From Bacillus sp. FJAT-28004 (GTDB taxonomy: Bacteria > Bacillota > Bacilli > Paenibacillales > Paenibacillaceae): a stretch of DNA of 64,000 nucleotides. Position numbers and translations under genes: made by a program. The notes below the pieces were generated by a model, which saw nothing but the letters and a program-made list of their open reading frames with translations, was not told the DNA's origin and searched no databases. This document shows, in pieces, positions 1 through 8,415 of the stretch. Numbering within the stretch: the first letter of the stretch is position 1; every line of letters starts with the position of its first letter. The stretch spans positions 65,261 through 129,260 of the forward strand of contig NZ_LGHP01000004.1 in NCBI RefSeq assembly GCF_001280845.1, in the 5' to 3' direction.

Positions 1-379
1 GGGCGATCACATGGCGAATGACCTCGCCCCACGTGTCGACCGCCACTCTTCCGTCTTGTTGCGGGTCGTAGAACGGACGGTTCTCCATACTGCCGTCCCA
101 AGCATTCACAAATTGCTCGACTTCCGCTTTGAATGCTTCGTCCAGTTTGCGCACTTTCTCAAGCGTTGCGTAATTCTCAAAGCTTTCCTGGAAATCCGGT
201 TTCCCTTGAAGCGCGCGTATCCAGCTCCATTCCACGTCGGCAATATGGAAGAGCGTGTGCAAAATCCCGCCGACGCCGCCTGTTCGGATGCGAAGCAATT
301 CTTCCTCCGGTATGTCCTCGCACCACCGGTACCATTGTTCCCTGACCAGCCAATTGTAACGAAACATAATATGCAACAT
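1..379 (-). CDS. DinB-family protein, 3' end cut by window edge
   Basis: The minus strand is open from an ATG at 379 to the window edge, giving at least 126 residues. The start follows an AGGAGG box seven bases upstream. The protein begins MLHIMFRYNWLVREQWYRW and continues with HTLFHIADVEWSWIRAL, the helix and His/Asp/Glu pattern of DinB/YfiT four-helix-bundle proteins. Members of this family are small cytosolic proteins, often metal-binding, some acting as thiol-dependent transferases; the substrate of this one is unknown. The C-terminal metal-binding His lies outside the window. It is the last gene on the minus strand before the eroded region at 0.6-0.9 kb. Confidence 0.8.
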   Translation of the reverse strand, partial: MLHIMFRYNWLVREQWYRWCEDIPEEELLRIRTGGVGGILHTLFHIADVEWSWIRALQGKPDFQESFENYATLEKVRKLDEAFKAEVEQFVNAWDGSMENRPFYDPQQDGRVAVDTWGEVIRHVIA

Positions 380-648
380 GTATTCCTCCTTTTTTTATGA
401 CCAGCCCAGACCTCTAAAACGCCATCTAATAACTAATAGCTTACTACATCGGGAAACAAGGATCTACGTAGAAAACACGTATAACGAACCTTTAACATTA
501 CGGAATGATTTTTTGCGCATCAAAAAAATCCCCTTAGGCCGACAGTGCGCGGTTCATCCGATCATAAACGCTTCTTTCACTGTTTCATTGAGGGGATATT
601 TAGAGAGATTACCCTTCCTGTTTTATAACACTGGCCTCTCGCCTGCGT

Positions 649-907
649 TCAGCTTGAAATACCTCCATATTCCGAGAGCTGGACCGGCTCGCTGTTGTAA
701 GAGTAGCCCGGCACGATAATTTTCCTTCCTTGCGGATCGCTCTTGACCGACTGCTCCTTCGTCATATCTGCTCTTCAATATTTCTTCCCTGCATTCGTAA
801 TCATGTACCATGTAGATGTCTGATTTCACGTGCTCCCAGCCGGCATTCGAAATAACCAGCCGCGTGTCATCCAGCGATTTTGAGGAAGTTAAAGATGTTG
901 CGATCAA
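649..907 (-). pseudogene. C-terminal remnant of a GH2 glycosidase
   Basis: The minus strand carries RLVISNAGWEHVKSDIYMVH, which matches the GH2 (beta-galactosidase/beta-glucuronidase) region before the nucleophile loop. After a frameshift near 760-775 a second frame reads GRKIIVPGYSYNSEPVQLSE, the next conserved block of the same family, then stops at 649-651. The N-terminal three quarters are absent. This is a dead fragment of a carbohydrate gene, so it hints that another glycan-utilization cluster once stood here. The 270 bases between it and the DinB start show nothing I recognise. Confidence 0.7.
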
Positions 908-954
908 AAATAAGCCCTTCTTATCAAGGACTTTAATGCTGTAGAAAGAAAATA

Positions 955-1060
955 AAGTATTAGACTGGCCCCAACAATAAAAACAGCGGCAGCCTTGGAA
1001 GAGAAAATAAAGTCCTTGAATTTCGTTGTTTTATTGAGCTAACGTTCCTCGTTAGCTTAA
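955..1060. repeat. Family A repeat, copy 1
   Basis: This copy shares its left part (AAGTATTAGACTG, then CGGCAGCCTTGGA and AAAATAAAGTCCT) with the copy at 62883-62990, 62 kb away. Its right end holds the arms TTGAGCTAACG and CGTTAGCTTAA, which form a near-perfect hairpin at 1034-1060. It lies just beyond the 3' end of the broken phosphotransferase gene. It is an imperfectly conserved member of the repeat family described in the findings. Confidence 0.75.
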
Positions 1061-1126
1061 CAGGACCGAGAGCCGAATGGCCCGAAGCGTGAATATGGTG
1101 TTAGCTGATGGATACGCCTTCTTGAA

Positions 1127-1735
1127 CTACTTACTTACACTTTTCCCCTTAATCAACTTCTTAAAAGCAGTGTATTCTTTATTAGATCTTATAAAATTTA
1201 ATATCTCATTGGCACACTCACTCGATCTCATTATTTCAGTATTGAATTCAAGATCATATTCATTAAAGCAATACACGTTATCGTATTGTGAACTTGCTAA
1301 ACCAACCTTCCTGTCTCCTCTAAGTTGTTCTCTTCTAGCAAGTTCTTTCTTTGAACATTTAACTACTACGAATATGACAGGGTGATCCGATAATAATTCA
1401 ATACAAGTATCGAACCATTTGTCATTACCTATAACAGAATCTACAACTACGTTGTTTCCCATCGCTGAAAATAGTTATATTGTCGAGTAGTATAATGAAA
1501 TCAACGGATTTGTAAGAATTTGATTTACTAATTGTCCATCCTCTGCACCATATGTTTCAATACTCGGATAGGTACTGTTAATGTAATCTTTATAACTATG
1601 AAATAGCCCATTAATAAAATTATCAAATGATAAATGTTGAAATGGGATATCAATTTGAGTTAATAATTCATTAGATATGCTTGTCTTTCCAGAACTTGAA
1701 GTTCCATTAAGAAGAACTATAATCCCTGGCTTCAA
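1127..1735 (-). pseudogene. Chloramphenicol phosphotransferase-like P-loop kinase with an in-frame stop
   Basis: One reading frame runs from an ATG at 1735 to a stop at 1127 but is split by a TAA at 1475-1477. The N-terminal part (86 residues) has the Walker A motif LLNGTSSSGKTSI and the C-terminal part continues GNNVVVDSVI and FVVVKCSKKELARREQLRGD. This order matches the CPT-like family, small P-loop kinases of about 180-200 residues that phosphorylate antibiotics or other small hydroxyl compounds. Only four codons separate the stop from an internal ATG at 1462, so the lesion is a single nonsense codon, not a deletion. The gene is AT-rich and bounded by repeats on both sides. A start at 1462 could give a separate product, but it would lack the P-loop. 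Confidence 0.7.
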
Positions 1736-1794
1736 TAGAATCCGCCTTTCATAATTTTATTATTGCGTATCTTTCAGCTAACAGTGTATTTACG

Positions 1795-1836
1795 AACTTC
1801 ACGAAAATTATCAATTTTGAAGTATTCGCGAAGTTA
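1795..1836. repeat. Inverted repeat adjoining a family A copy
   Basis: Arms AACTTCACGAA and TTCGCGAAGTT flank an AT-rich loop. The same block, preceded by GTATTTACGAACTTC, recurs next to the family A copy at 60869. Both blocks lie just upstream of a minus-strand gene start, so this may be a promoter-proximal part of a longer repeat unit. Confidence 0.55.
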
Positions 1837-1935
1837 TTGAACAATCCTGCCCGTTAGCGTAACCAAACTTCGTTATTTAGCGGAGTCAAATCAAAACAGG
1901 TGCCGAAGCTGCCGCTCTTTGTTGTTTATTTGTTA
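1837..1935. repeat. Family A repeat, copy 2
   Basis: The left end reads AATCCTGCCCGTTAGCGTAA, a clear family A end. The interior differs from other copies and the right end has decayed, overlapping the last codons of the pentapeptide gene (stop at 1926). It separates the pentapeptide gene from the broken kinase. Confidence 0.75.
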
Positions 1936-2396
1936 TGGAGTAAATCAGCAATTAAGATACCATTTATTTTTAATCCTGAAATGTCACATGCATTTATTTC
2001 AACATTTGTTAAATCACAATTATTAAACTGTCCGTTTGACAGGTTACAATTATGAAAACTTACTGGTTTATATTGTCCCTCGGGATTGTAGTTTCCGTCT
2101 CCTTCTTGAGGAAGAATTACATTATGAAATTCTGTTCCAAAAAGATGGACATGGTCAATAACAGCGTGGCTAAAGTTAGCATGCTGAATACCTAAACCCG
2201 ATAAGTTTGCGTTCGAGATTTTAATTCCACCCATATTAACATCATTCAAAGACATATCACTCATGTTTACGTTATTAATTTTTGTCTTTGCCAAGCTGAC
2301 ATTATCGATATCAAGCTCCTCAGCTCTGACCTCCTGCCACTTAGACCCTGAAATATCTGCCCTTTGCAAATCCAACGGTTCCACCTTTAAGCTCAT
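1926..2396 (-). CDS. Pentapeptide-repeat protein
   Basis: The 156-residue protein shows repeating A(N/D)LXX-type units, for example NVNMSDMSLNDVNMGGIKIS and SNANLSGLGIQHANFSH, which fold as a right-handed quadrilateral beta helix. The start ATG at 2396 is preceded by AAGGGGGATAACCAG. No signal peptide or membrane segment is seen, so it is probably cytosolic. Some family members protect DNA gyrase (Qnr, MfpA), but most are of unknown role and nothing here proves gyrase protection. It is a single-gene unit with a family A repeat at its 3' end and another upstream of its start, typical of this array. Confidence 0.85.
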   Translation of the reverse strand: MSLKVEPLDLQRADISGSKWQEVRAEELDIDNVSLAKTKINNVNMSDMSLNDVNMGGIKISNANLSGLGIQHANFSHAVIDHVHLFGTEFHNVILPQEGDGNYNPEGQYKPVSFHNCNLSNGQFNNCDLTNVEINACDISGLKINGILIADLLHNK

Positions 2397-2469
2397 CTGG
2401 TTATCCCCCTTATTAAAATGAATTGCTCTCTATACTTCAACGTGCACCATAATATTTCCTTCATTATCC

Positions 2470-2544
2470 ATTAAACTAACCTGCCCGTTAGCTTAAAACA
2501 AACTGCTCCTTGTTTGTTCAACTATCGTGTCCTGTTAGCTTAAC
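2470..2544. repeat. Family A repeat, copy 3
   Basis: A short but complete copy: left end AAACTAACCTGCCCGTTAGC, a central AACTGCTCCTTGTTTG segment, and right end TCAACTATCGTGTCCTGTTA. The central block and right end are almost identical to the second half of the copy at 12405-12502, which suggests that this copy lost one arm of its hairpin. It lies between the stop of the 2556 gene and the start of the pentapeptide gene. Confidence 0.85.
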
Positions 2545-2555
2545 AGCTTAACTGT

Positions 2556-2903
2556 TTAATCAAGAACAAAGAAGTCGTCAAAAGATTGACCTTCTAATGT
2601 ATACAGCATTTTATAAATACCTAGTTTTTTATTCTTATATACAATCGGTATATAGGATACGATATAATCGAAATCATATGAGTAGCCTTCGTACACTTTC
2701 GTTTCATCCCACGTGTCTATGAATAATGCTACGCTTTTCATATCTATTGTTAGTAGCTTAGCATCAAAATCATCACCAAATACTTGTCTAAACTCCCCTG
2801 GGTCTTCTTGTATGTAATTATTAAAGCAAAACCAAAAACCAGCAATGGTTGTTTTTTCAATATCATTTTTAACAGCCCATTGTCGTAATTCTTTATCCAT
2901 CAT
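2556..2903 (-). CDS. Hypothetical cytosolic protein (115 aa)
   Basis: The start ATG at 2903 follows GAGGTGATCGA, a usable ribosome binding site. The acidic 115-residue product begins MMDKELRQWAVKNDIEKTT and contains VALFIDTWDETKVYEGYSY and YIPIVYKNKKLGIYKMLYTL, an alternating alpha/beta pattern without a signal peptide or membrane segment. I do not recognise the family; the size and composition recall immunity-like or SUKH-type small proteins, but I see no diagnostic motif. The stop is 11 bases from the flanking repeat, and a second copy begins 18 bases upstream of the start, so the gene is a compact repeat-bounded cassette. Confidence 0.7.
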   Translation of the reverse strand: MMDKELRQWAVKNDIEKTTIAGFWFCFNNYIQEDPGEFRQVFGDDFDAKLLTIDMKSVALFIDTWDETKVYEGYSYDFDYIVSYIPIVYKNKKLGIYKMLYTLEGQSFDDFFVLD

Positions 2904-2920
2904 TCGATCACCTCTATGTT

Positions 2921-3013
2921 ATTATACTGGCCGTTAGCTAATGAGGCTGCCGTTCCATGTTGGTAGTCTCCTTCTGTTAATTGTTACGCTATAGTGCCTC
3001 GTCAGTTTAATGA
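2921..3013. repeat. Family A repeat, copy 4
   Basis: The left end is ATACTGGCCGTTAGCTAATG and the right end ACGCTATAGTGCCTCGTCAG. The variable interior holds GAGGCTGCCG and GGTAGTCTCC, an imperfect hairpin. This is the last copy of the first array. The bases 3014-3393 that follow hold no gene or clear signal. Confidence 0.7.
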
Positions 3014-3393
3014 CGTTGATGCCATCATTTTATCATACGTTCCTTTCCAGCTAGTAAAGTAATGGGGCCGGTACGGTAATTGCGGCTATCGATACATGTT
3101 CTTGTTCTCCTTCATCAGGGGCAGTCATTATCATAATTCATTGAGCAGGCACTACAAGGCGAAGACTTAATGAAGAATAATAATTGCGAGAACGCGTTGA
3201 ACAAATGGGCAACTTTACACGCTGACTGCATGTTATTGGGGAATGCTCTTTGCTAGTTTAAGTACGCCATCAGGAAACAGGATGTATTTCAAAATAAAAT
3301 TGAAATAAAATCTGTCGAATATGCATCGATTAATCACTTTTTTATTAAAAAATAACCTCGACCAACAGATCAGCCATTTATTTTATTTTTAAT

Positions 3394-5268
3394 TTGAGCT
3401 ATGATGCAAAAATAGATGGAAAATTGCTTTTTACACTATTGAAACAGGTGATATATATTAAAAATTTTTTCTCTTCATTAAATAAGTCCAGACTAATTTT
3501 ATCTTTTCTGAATATTACCTCTGATGGTGTTGTTATTGTTGATAGAGATGGAAGGATACTAGGTATTAACAAGAAATTCGAGGAACTTCATGGGTGGTCT
3601 GAAAACGAAATAATTGGTGAAATTTTGCCGATGACGCCGGAGAATTGTAAGGCACAGGTATTTGAATTATATGAGCGAATTATCCAAGGGGAAGAATACA
3701 ATGGACATGAAGTTATAAAGCTTAGAAAAGATGGAAGTTCTTTTTATGCAAATGTAACCATTTCTGCAATGAGGGATGATTCCGGAGAGGTTGTTGCATT
3801 CGTCGGCGTCGAGAGGGATATTACCGAAAAGAAAATGGCAGAAGCGCAGTTAAAAGAAAGCGAGGAACGTTATCGTTTATTAGTCGAAAACTCTCCAGAG
3901 CCGATTATGATTTTTCAGGACAATATCATTACTTTTGTAAATCCTGCAGCCGTGATCCTTATAGGTGCTTCAAAACCGGAAGAACTGATTGGTGAAAACG
4001 CAATTCGCTTCTTTCATCCAGATGATTTAGACATATTGCTTTGCGAGATAAACCAGTTACTCACTTCAAATCAGCCCTCTTCGATTCTGGATAAAAGGCT
4101 CATAAAGATGGATGGTGAAATAGTCCATATAGAAGTTAAGGCCGTACCGTTTCCTTTTCTTGGAAATAGATCGGTACAGCTATTATTTCGGGACATTACA
4201 GAAAGAAAAAAAGCAGTATTTGAGCTTGCTCAAAGAGAGCTCGAATATAGTCGTGTGCTGAAGCTATCTCCTGAGCCTATTGTGCTGCACAGGAACGCCA
4301 TCGTTACTTTCGTCAATGATGCCGCGTTAAAATTATTTAACGTCAAAACAACAGATGAACTAATTGGCCGATCAATCTTCGAATTTTCAAGTCCCAGTTA
4401 CCATGAAACGCTTAAGCAAAGATTAAATCGAGTTATTGAAACTGATGGCTTTATGGAGTTTACAAGTCTTGAATTGCAGCGATTAGATGGGACAGTTCTT
4501 GACGTCGAGGTATCTTCTATCTATATAGATAAACATGTAGGTGCTCCTGTCATTCAAACCGTAATTAGAGATATGTCAGAACGCAAAAAATCTGAAGATC
4601 TTATTCGAAGAGCGGAAAAGCTTTCAATTGTGGGAGAATTAGCTGCTGGAATAGCCCATGAGATACGCAACCCATTAACAACTTTAAAAGGGTTTTTACA
4701 GCTTTTAAAATCGAAAGGAACAGCTTACGTCGATATTATGCTAGTGGAAATTGATCGAATTAATCAGATCGTAAATGAATTTATGAGTATGGCCAAGCCC
4801 CATGCGGATAAGTTTGTGGAAACGGATCTAAAAGAACTGATTGAAAATATCATATTTATGATGCAACCTCAGGCTAATTTATATAATGTTCAAGTAGTTT
4901 TCTGCCTGAATACGTTGGACTCTCGGGTCTTTTGTGAGCCCAATCATCTAAAGCAGGTTTTTATAAATCTGATCAAAAACTCAATCGAAGCAATGCCGTC
5001 TGGGGGAACAATTAGTTTGAAAGTCATAGCCAAGGATACATCATTTTTGCAAATTGTGTTGAGTGATGAAGGCTCAGGCATCCATAACGAACACATTGCT
5101 AATCTTGGAAAACCATTTTTCACGACAAAAGAAAAAGGTACTGGTCTAGGCTTGATGGTTTGTTTCAAGATCATTGAAGCTCATCGTGGACACTTGGACA
5201 TTCAAAGCGAACTCGGGAAAGGAACCACGATAAAAATCACATTACCGTTCCTAACAAACAGGTTTTAA
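3394..5268 (+). CDS. Soluble PAS-PAS-PAS sensor histidine kinase (KinE-like)
   Basis: The 624-residue protein carries three PAS domains (about residues 38-145, 157-270 and 282-400), then HisKA and HATPase_c domains. The phospho-accepting His is H422 in AAGIAHEIRNPLTT. The ATPase part shows the N box (FINLIKNSIEAMPSGG), G1 (DEGSGI) and F/G2 boxes (FFTTKEKGTGLGLM). No transmembrane segment is present, so it probably senses a cytoplasmic signal. The architecture is that of the sporulation kinases KinA/KinE, which feed phosphate to Spo0F; that role is an inference because no response regulator is adjacent. The start is uncertain: the longest frame begins with TTG at 3394 without a clear ribosome binding site. 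Confidence 0.88.
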   Translation: MSYDAKIDGKLLFTLLKQVIYIKNFFSSLNKSRLILSFLNITSDGVVIVDRDGRILGINKKFEELHGWSENEIIGEILPMTPENCKAQVFELYERIIQGEEYNGHEVIKLRKDGSSFYANVTISAMRDDSGEVVAFVGVERDITEKKMAEAQLKESEERYRLLVENSPEPIMIFQDNIITFVNPAAVILIGASKPEELIGENAIRFFHPDDLDILLCEINQLLTSNQPSSILDKRLIKMDGEIVHIEVKAVPFPFLGNRSVQLLFRDITERKKAVFELAQRELEYSRVLKLSPEPIVLHRNAIVTFVNDAALKLFNVKTTDELIGRSIFEFSSPSYHETLKQRLNRVIETDGFMEFTSLELQRLDGTVLDVEVSSIYIDKHVGAPVIQTVIRDMSERKKSEDLIRRAEKLSIVGELAAGIAHEIRNPLTTLKGFLQLLKSKGTAYVDIMLVEIDRINQIVNEFMSMAKPHADKFVETDLKELIENIIFMMQPQANLYNVQVVFCLNTLDSRVFCEPNHLKQVFINLIKNSIEAMPSGGTISLKVIAKDTSFLQIVLSDEGSGIHNEHIANLGKPFFTTKEKGTGLGLMVCFKIIEAHRGHLDIQSELGKGTTIKITLPFLTNRF

Positions 5269-5269
5269 T

Positions 5270-5322
5270 GACCATACGAAAAGACTATGCCTCCCCCACG
5301 GGGTATTTTTCGGTCGTATGAT
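5270..5322 (+). terminator. Probable terminator of the histidine kinase gene
   Basis: Directly after the kinase stop, CATACGA and TCGTATG form the base of a long hairpin whose interior includes CCCCCACGGGG followed by TATTTTT. Its placement suits transcription termination, though the structure is imperfect. Confidence 0.5.
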
Positions 5323-5385
5323 CTCTTAAACTTCTTAAATGGAAAACCTACAATGGAACTGCCTATCTTTTCGTTTGGATTGGGT

Positions 5386-5418
5386 TATTAAGCTATAGTT
5401 ACCCGTTAGTTCAACAAC
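5386..5418. repeat. Family A repeat, right end only
   Basis: AAGCTATAGTTACCCGTTAG followed by TTCAACAAC is an isolated right end of the family. No left end or hairpin is recognisable next to it. Confidence 0.65.
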
Positions 5419-5536
5419 TAAACGGATTATTATTTACTCTTGAATAATAGAAGATAAGATACTGTCTGAGTACTCCAACCAATTAATCACTTCAAGACTA
5501 AAGTTACTCCAGATAATATTTTCCCCTTCACGCCTT

Positions 5537-6196
5537 ATGGAAACTGTAATCGCTCCACAACCCAAGTCAGCACACATAGGGCATACAAAAACAAAATATC
5601 TCCCACTGTCCACTTTAATCTATGCGGTACTCGCGATGCTTGGACAGAATGTACTAGCCATTCCATTAGCGGTGTTTCTCAATAAAAAATTAAAAACAAA
5701 AAATCTGCTGCGAGCTGTGTTCTTCCTTCCTGCGGTGTTCAGCGTATTGGTTATCGGTTTTCTCTGGAATTTTATGTACTCACCCTCCGACTTTGGCTTG
5801 ATTAATCAGCTTGTAGTCGCTCTTGGCTTTGAACGCTTCAATTTTCTCGGAGATCCTCATCTCGCACTTTATTCGGTCATCATTGTCTCCGTATGGCTGT
5901 GGGGTTGGAGAACATTCTGGCAGATTGTGTTCGCGTTGCTTACGCCGGTAATGGCCACTGTAGCTATTTTGAATACACTTGCTGTGTGGAATGATTTCAT
6001 GACGCCATTGTTGTTCTTGCAATCTCGTTCGAAGGGTGTATTGCTCTTAGAAGTATTCCGCAACATTGGGCAATTCTCGACCGACTGGACGAATTTCTTC
6101 CCGATGATGCTCCTGGCGGTTGCACCACTCATTCTGTTCTACATTTTCATGCAAAAATATATCATTAACGGCATCACGTCCGGCTCGCTAAATTGA
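5537..6196 (+). pseudogene. Deletion fusion of two sugar ABC permeases
   Basis: The 219-residue frame starts with part of an upstream-type (UgpA/MsmF-like) permease: LLRAVFFLPAVFSVLVIGF and NFLGDPHLALYSVIIVSVW. At about 5890-5910 it passes in frame into the C-terminal third of the partner (UgpE/MsmG-like) permease: FWQIVFALLTPVMATVAIL and LAVWNDFMTPLLFLQSRSKG. The EAA loop of the first permease and the N-terminal half of the second are gone, and the N-terminus of the first is also missing. A single deletion between adjacent permease genes explains this. It cannot make a working pair, and no solute-binding protein lies nearby. Confidence 0.8.
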
Positions 6197-6262
6197 TAGG
6201 AGCTTAAAGCTTTGCAAGAGAAAGTTTTGAAGCTGAATACTTCTATTCCTAGATTGTGCGCT

Positions 6263-6319
6263 TGAGACGAATACATGAAAAACCTTGAACCAAATGGAGC
6301 AAGGTCTCATATATTCGTC
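6263..6319 (+). terminator. Hairpin after the fused permease
   Basis: Arms GACGAATA and TATTCGTC enclose a second stem built from AACCTTG and CAAGGT, and CTTTTTCG follows on the plus strand. It would terminate the old permease transcript. The bases 6320-6551 after it contain no gene I recognise. Confidence 0.6.
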
Positions 6320-6551
6320 TTTTTCGCGTGCGATCGACCGGCCTTTGCCGTCGATGGCATCTCTTTTTCTTGTCTCACCTGCAGCAGGACGGGTAATCGG
6401 CAATTTAGGCAGAAATCTTGAGATGTTTAAGAATGTAGAATAACGTTTTCTTCTTCCAGTTCCAAAAAGTTCTGCGTCAGATACTGAATGGCCCAAAACC
6501 GCTGAATACCTCAAAATGAATATAAATATATTTTTTTCCTGTATGCTTGAA

Positions 6552-7292
6552 TTAAAGTGTGACAATAATCGGACCATTTTTAGTAAGGATAATCGTATGT
6601 TCCAATTGAGCTACATAGCTTTTTTCTGTAGCATAGGTCCAACCGTCTTCTTTTTGGAATACTTCTTCTTCAAAGGTTGAGATAAATGGTTCGAATGCGA
6701 TAACCATTCCTTCCTTTAATAATTCATCATCCCATGTATCATTATAATTATAAATATGGTTAGGTGCTTCGTGTATGCTACGTCCAACACCATGTCCTGT
6801 AAGGTTTTTGATAACAGTGAATCCATGCTGTCTCGCTGTTTCGAATACTGCTCTTCCGATTCCACTTTTTTTGGAACCGGGTTTTGCTCTCTTAAGACCT
6901 GCTTCAAATGCCTTTTTGGCAACGTCGCATAATTTCGTTAATTCTTCTTCTCCTTCTCTTACTACAAATGAGATTCCTGTATCTGCGAAATAACCGTTCT
7001 TTGAAGCAGATACATCAATATTTACTAGATCCCCTTCATGAATAACCCGATGACCCGGAACACCATGTGCCACTTCTTCATTAAGACTAATGCAAGTATA
7101 GCCAGGAAAATCATATTCACCTTTTGGAGCTGAAACTGCACCTGCTTTTTCTAAAAGTTCTCCGGCTATATCATCGAGTTCTTTGGTCGTTATGCCAGGA
7201 ATTGTTTTTTGTACCAATTCATCTCTAATGAAGGCAACAATTTTGCCAATTTCCTTCAAACCATTAAAATCTTCTTCTGTTTTTGCAATCAT
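6552..7292 (-). CDS. map: Type I methionine aminopeptidase
   Basis: The 246-residue protein removes the initiator Met from nascent chains in the cytosol. The metal-binding pita-bread fold is visible: SLNEEVAHGVPG (substrate His), NIDVSASKNGYFADT (two Asp ligands), LTGHGVGRSIHE (His ligand), AFEPF and QLEHT (two Glu ligands). The ATG at 7292 follows GGAGATAGAAAAAA. The length and divergence fit the second, YflG/MapB-like aminopeptidase of Bacillota, not the ribosomal-operon copy. A decayed second map copy lies immediately upstream at 7379-7532, so this gene stands where a duplicate has died. Confidence 0.93.
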   Translation of the reverse strand: MIAKTEEDFNGLKEIGKIVAFIRDELVQKTIPGITTKELDDIAGELLEKAGAVSAPKGEYDFPGYTCISLNEEVAHGVPGHRVIHEGDLVNIDVSASKNGYFADTGISFVVREGEEELTKLCDVAKKAFEAGLKRAKPGSKKSGIGRAVFETARQHGFTVIKNLTGHGVGRSIHEAPNHIYNYNDTWDDELLKEGMVIAFEPFISTFEEEVFQKEDGWTYATEKSYVAQLEHTIILTKNGPIIVTL

Positions 7293-7378
7293 TTTTTTCT
7301 ATCTCCATAACTATACATTATTTTTAATAGCAGAAAAGGGACACGACTTCGCCAATGTCGACTTCCACTTTATCCATC

Positions 7379-7532
7379 TCACTTTTTAACCGCGTGCATC
7401 ACATCGCCGATCCGGTTTCCGACGACAGCTTTTTCGATACCGAGATGCTTGATGAAAAGCAGCGACAATTCAGCCGGTTTTTCTCATTTCTTCAATTTCT
7501 GCTCTCGATTTCAGGATAACCATTCCATTCAT
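7379..7532 (-). pseudogene. Internally deleted methionine aminopeptidase remnant
   Basis: From the ATG at 7532 the frame reads MNGMVILKSRAEIEEMRKTG, the canonical N-terminus of Map, then an in-frame TGA. In a second frame, IEKAVVGNRIGDVMHAV follows, which corresponds to the GNRIGDIGHAIQ region about 100 residues further along Map. So a deletion has joined the N-terminus to the middle. The start overlaps the stop of the TetR gene as ATGA, which suggests translational coupling when both were intact. Confidence 0.72.
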
Positions 7533-8131
7533 CTCTCCTTTGACTGTATGCCTGAAAAAATCATATCGATGATCCCTTCCACATCCATCTCGTTCTGCAT
7601 ATTGTGGTGGATGTTCAATGCTGTGCAGCCAACAAGCGAGCCAAATATCTGATTAGCTGTTTTCTCCGGTGATTTGGAACCGATTCCTTCACGAATCATT
7701 TCCACAAACGGCAAATAGATCCGTTCCTGAAAATCGGCAAACAGCTTGATGAACCGGTTTCCCGGGAAGTGATGAAAATTATCCGCAACCGTTTTAAGCA
7801 AAATAAATACGCAAGGATCCTGGATGCACTTCCGCAGGAGCAGCCTGGAGAACGACTCAGCTTTAATCAAACCGCCGCCGTCCCCCGTCAAAGCGGGCAG
7901 TACTGCCGACTCCGTTCGATTCAGGGCATCCCACAGTAAATCTTCCATAAGCATGTGCTTATTTTTGTAGTAATGATACACGGTTCCGTAGCCGAGCTCT
8001 GCCTTGACCGCAACATCGCGTATTTCCAATTGAATGCCCTTCTCCAAATATACTTCCGCAGCCGCTTGCATAATTTGGTTCATCCGCATCTCCCGGATCG
8101 CATCATTCTGTTCTTTGGTACGTGGTGACAT
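7529..8131 (-). CDS. TetR/AcrR-family regulator
   Basis: The 200-residue protein has an N-terminal helix-turn-helix at about residues 15-65 (DVAVKAELGYGTVYHYYKNK) and a C-terminal ligand domain of the usual length. The ATG at 8131 follows AAGGAGGAGCC. TetR proteins are dimeric repressors released by a small molecule; the ligand is unknown. Its stop codon overlaps the start of the map remnant. No neighbouring transporter or enzyme remains, so its target may be lost or may be itself. Confidence 0.88.
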   Translation of the reverse strand: MSPRTKEQNDAIREMRMNQIMQAAAEVYLEKGIQLEIRDVAVKAELGYGTVYHYYKNKHMLMEDLLWDALNRTESAVLPALTGDGGGLIKAESFSRLLLRKCIQDPCVFILLKTVADNFHHFPGNRFIKLFADFQERIYLPFVEMIREGIGSKSPEKTANQIFGSLVGCTALNIHHNMQNEMDVEGIIDMIFSGIQSKER

Positions 8132-8275
8132 GGCTCCTCCTTTTTTAGACCTGCTGTAATGTCAATGTAAAATTAATATACATCATTTAGAATTATGGAT
8201 CAAGTACTTCGATTCGCCTGTTTTTTCGGATAAAGCTTTATCCAGCAAAGAAAAAGAGTCGGGAAAAATGGCGAG

Positions 8276-8383
8276 TCATGCTTTCATTTGATAGGTATTG
8301 ACAGTGTGTGAACGGTTTCTTCTCGATAAGTAGTTAACAAAAAAATCAGTGTTGTCATAAGCGGATGACCCTGTGTATTCCAA
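8276..8383 (-). pseudogene. N-terminal scrap of a class I methyltransferase
   Basis: A TTG at 8383, preceded by AGGAGGTATTCGT, opens a 35-residue frame containing GSSAYDNTDFFVNYLSRRNR. This resembles the start of SAM-dependent methyltransferases of Paenibacillus, where the pattern Y(D/E)(N/D)xEFFxxYxxRRxR precedes the SAM domain. The frame then ends; the SAM-binding motif is missing. It could instead be a real small protein, but the match suggests a truncated gene. The palindrome GGATAAAGCTTTATCC follows at about 8228. Confidence 0.4.
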
Positions 8384-8415
8384 ACGAATACCTCCTGACT
8401 TTTACATACCGTTAA

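Noticed and set aside
6188..6577. A 129-residue minus-strand frame between the permease fusion and map
   Set aside because: It overlaps the terminator hairpin and the map 3' end, and its composition is not protein-like.
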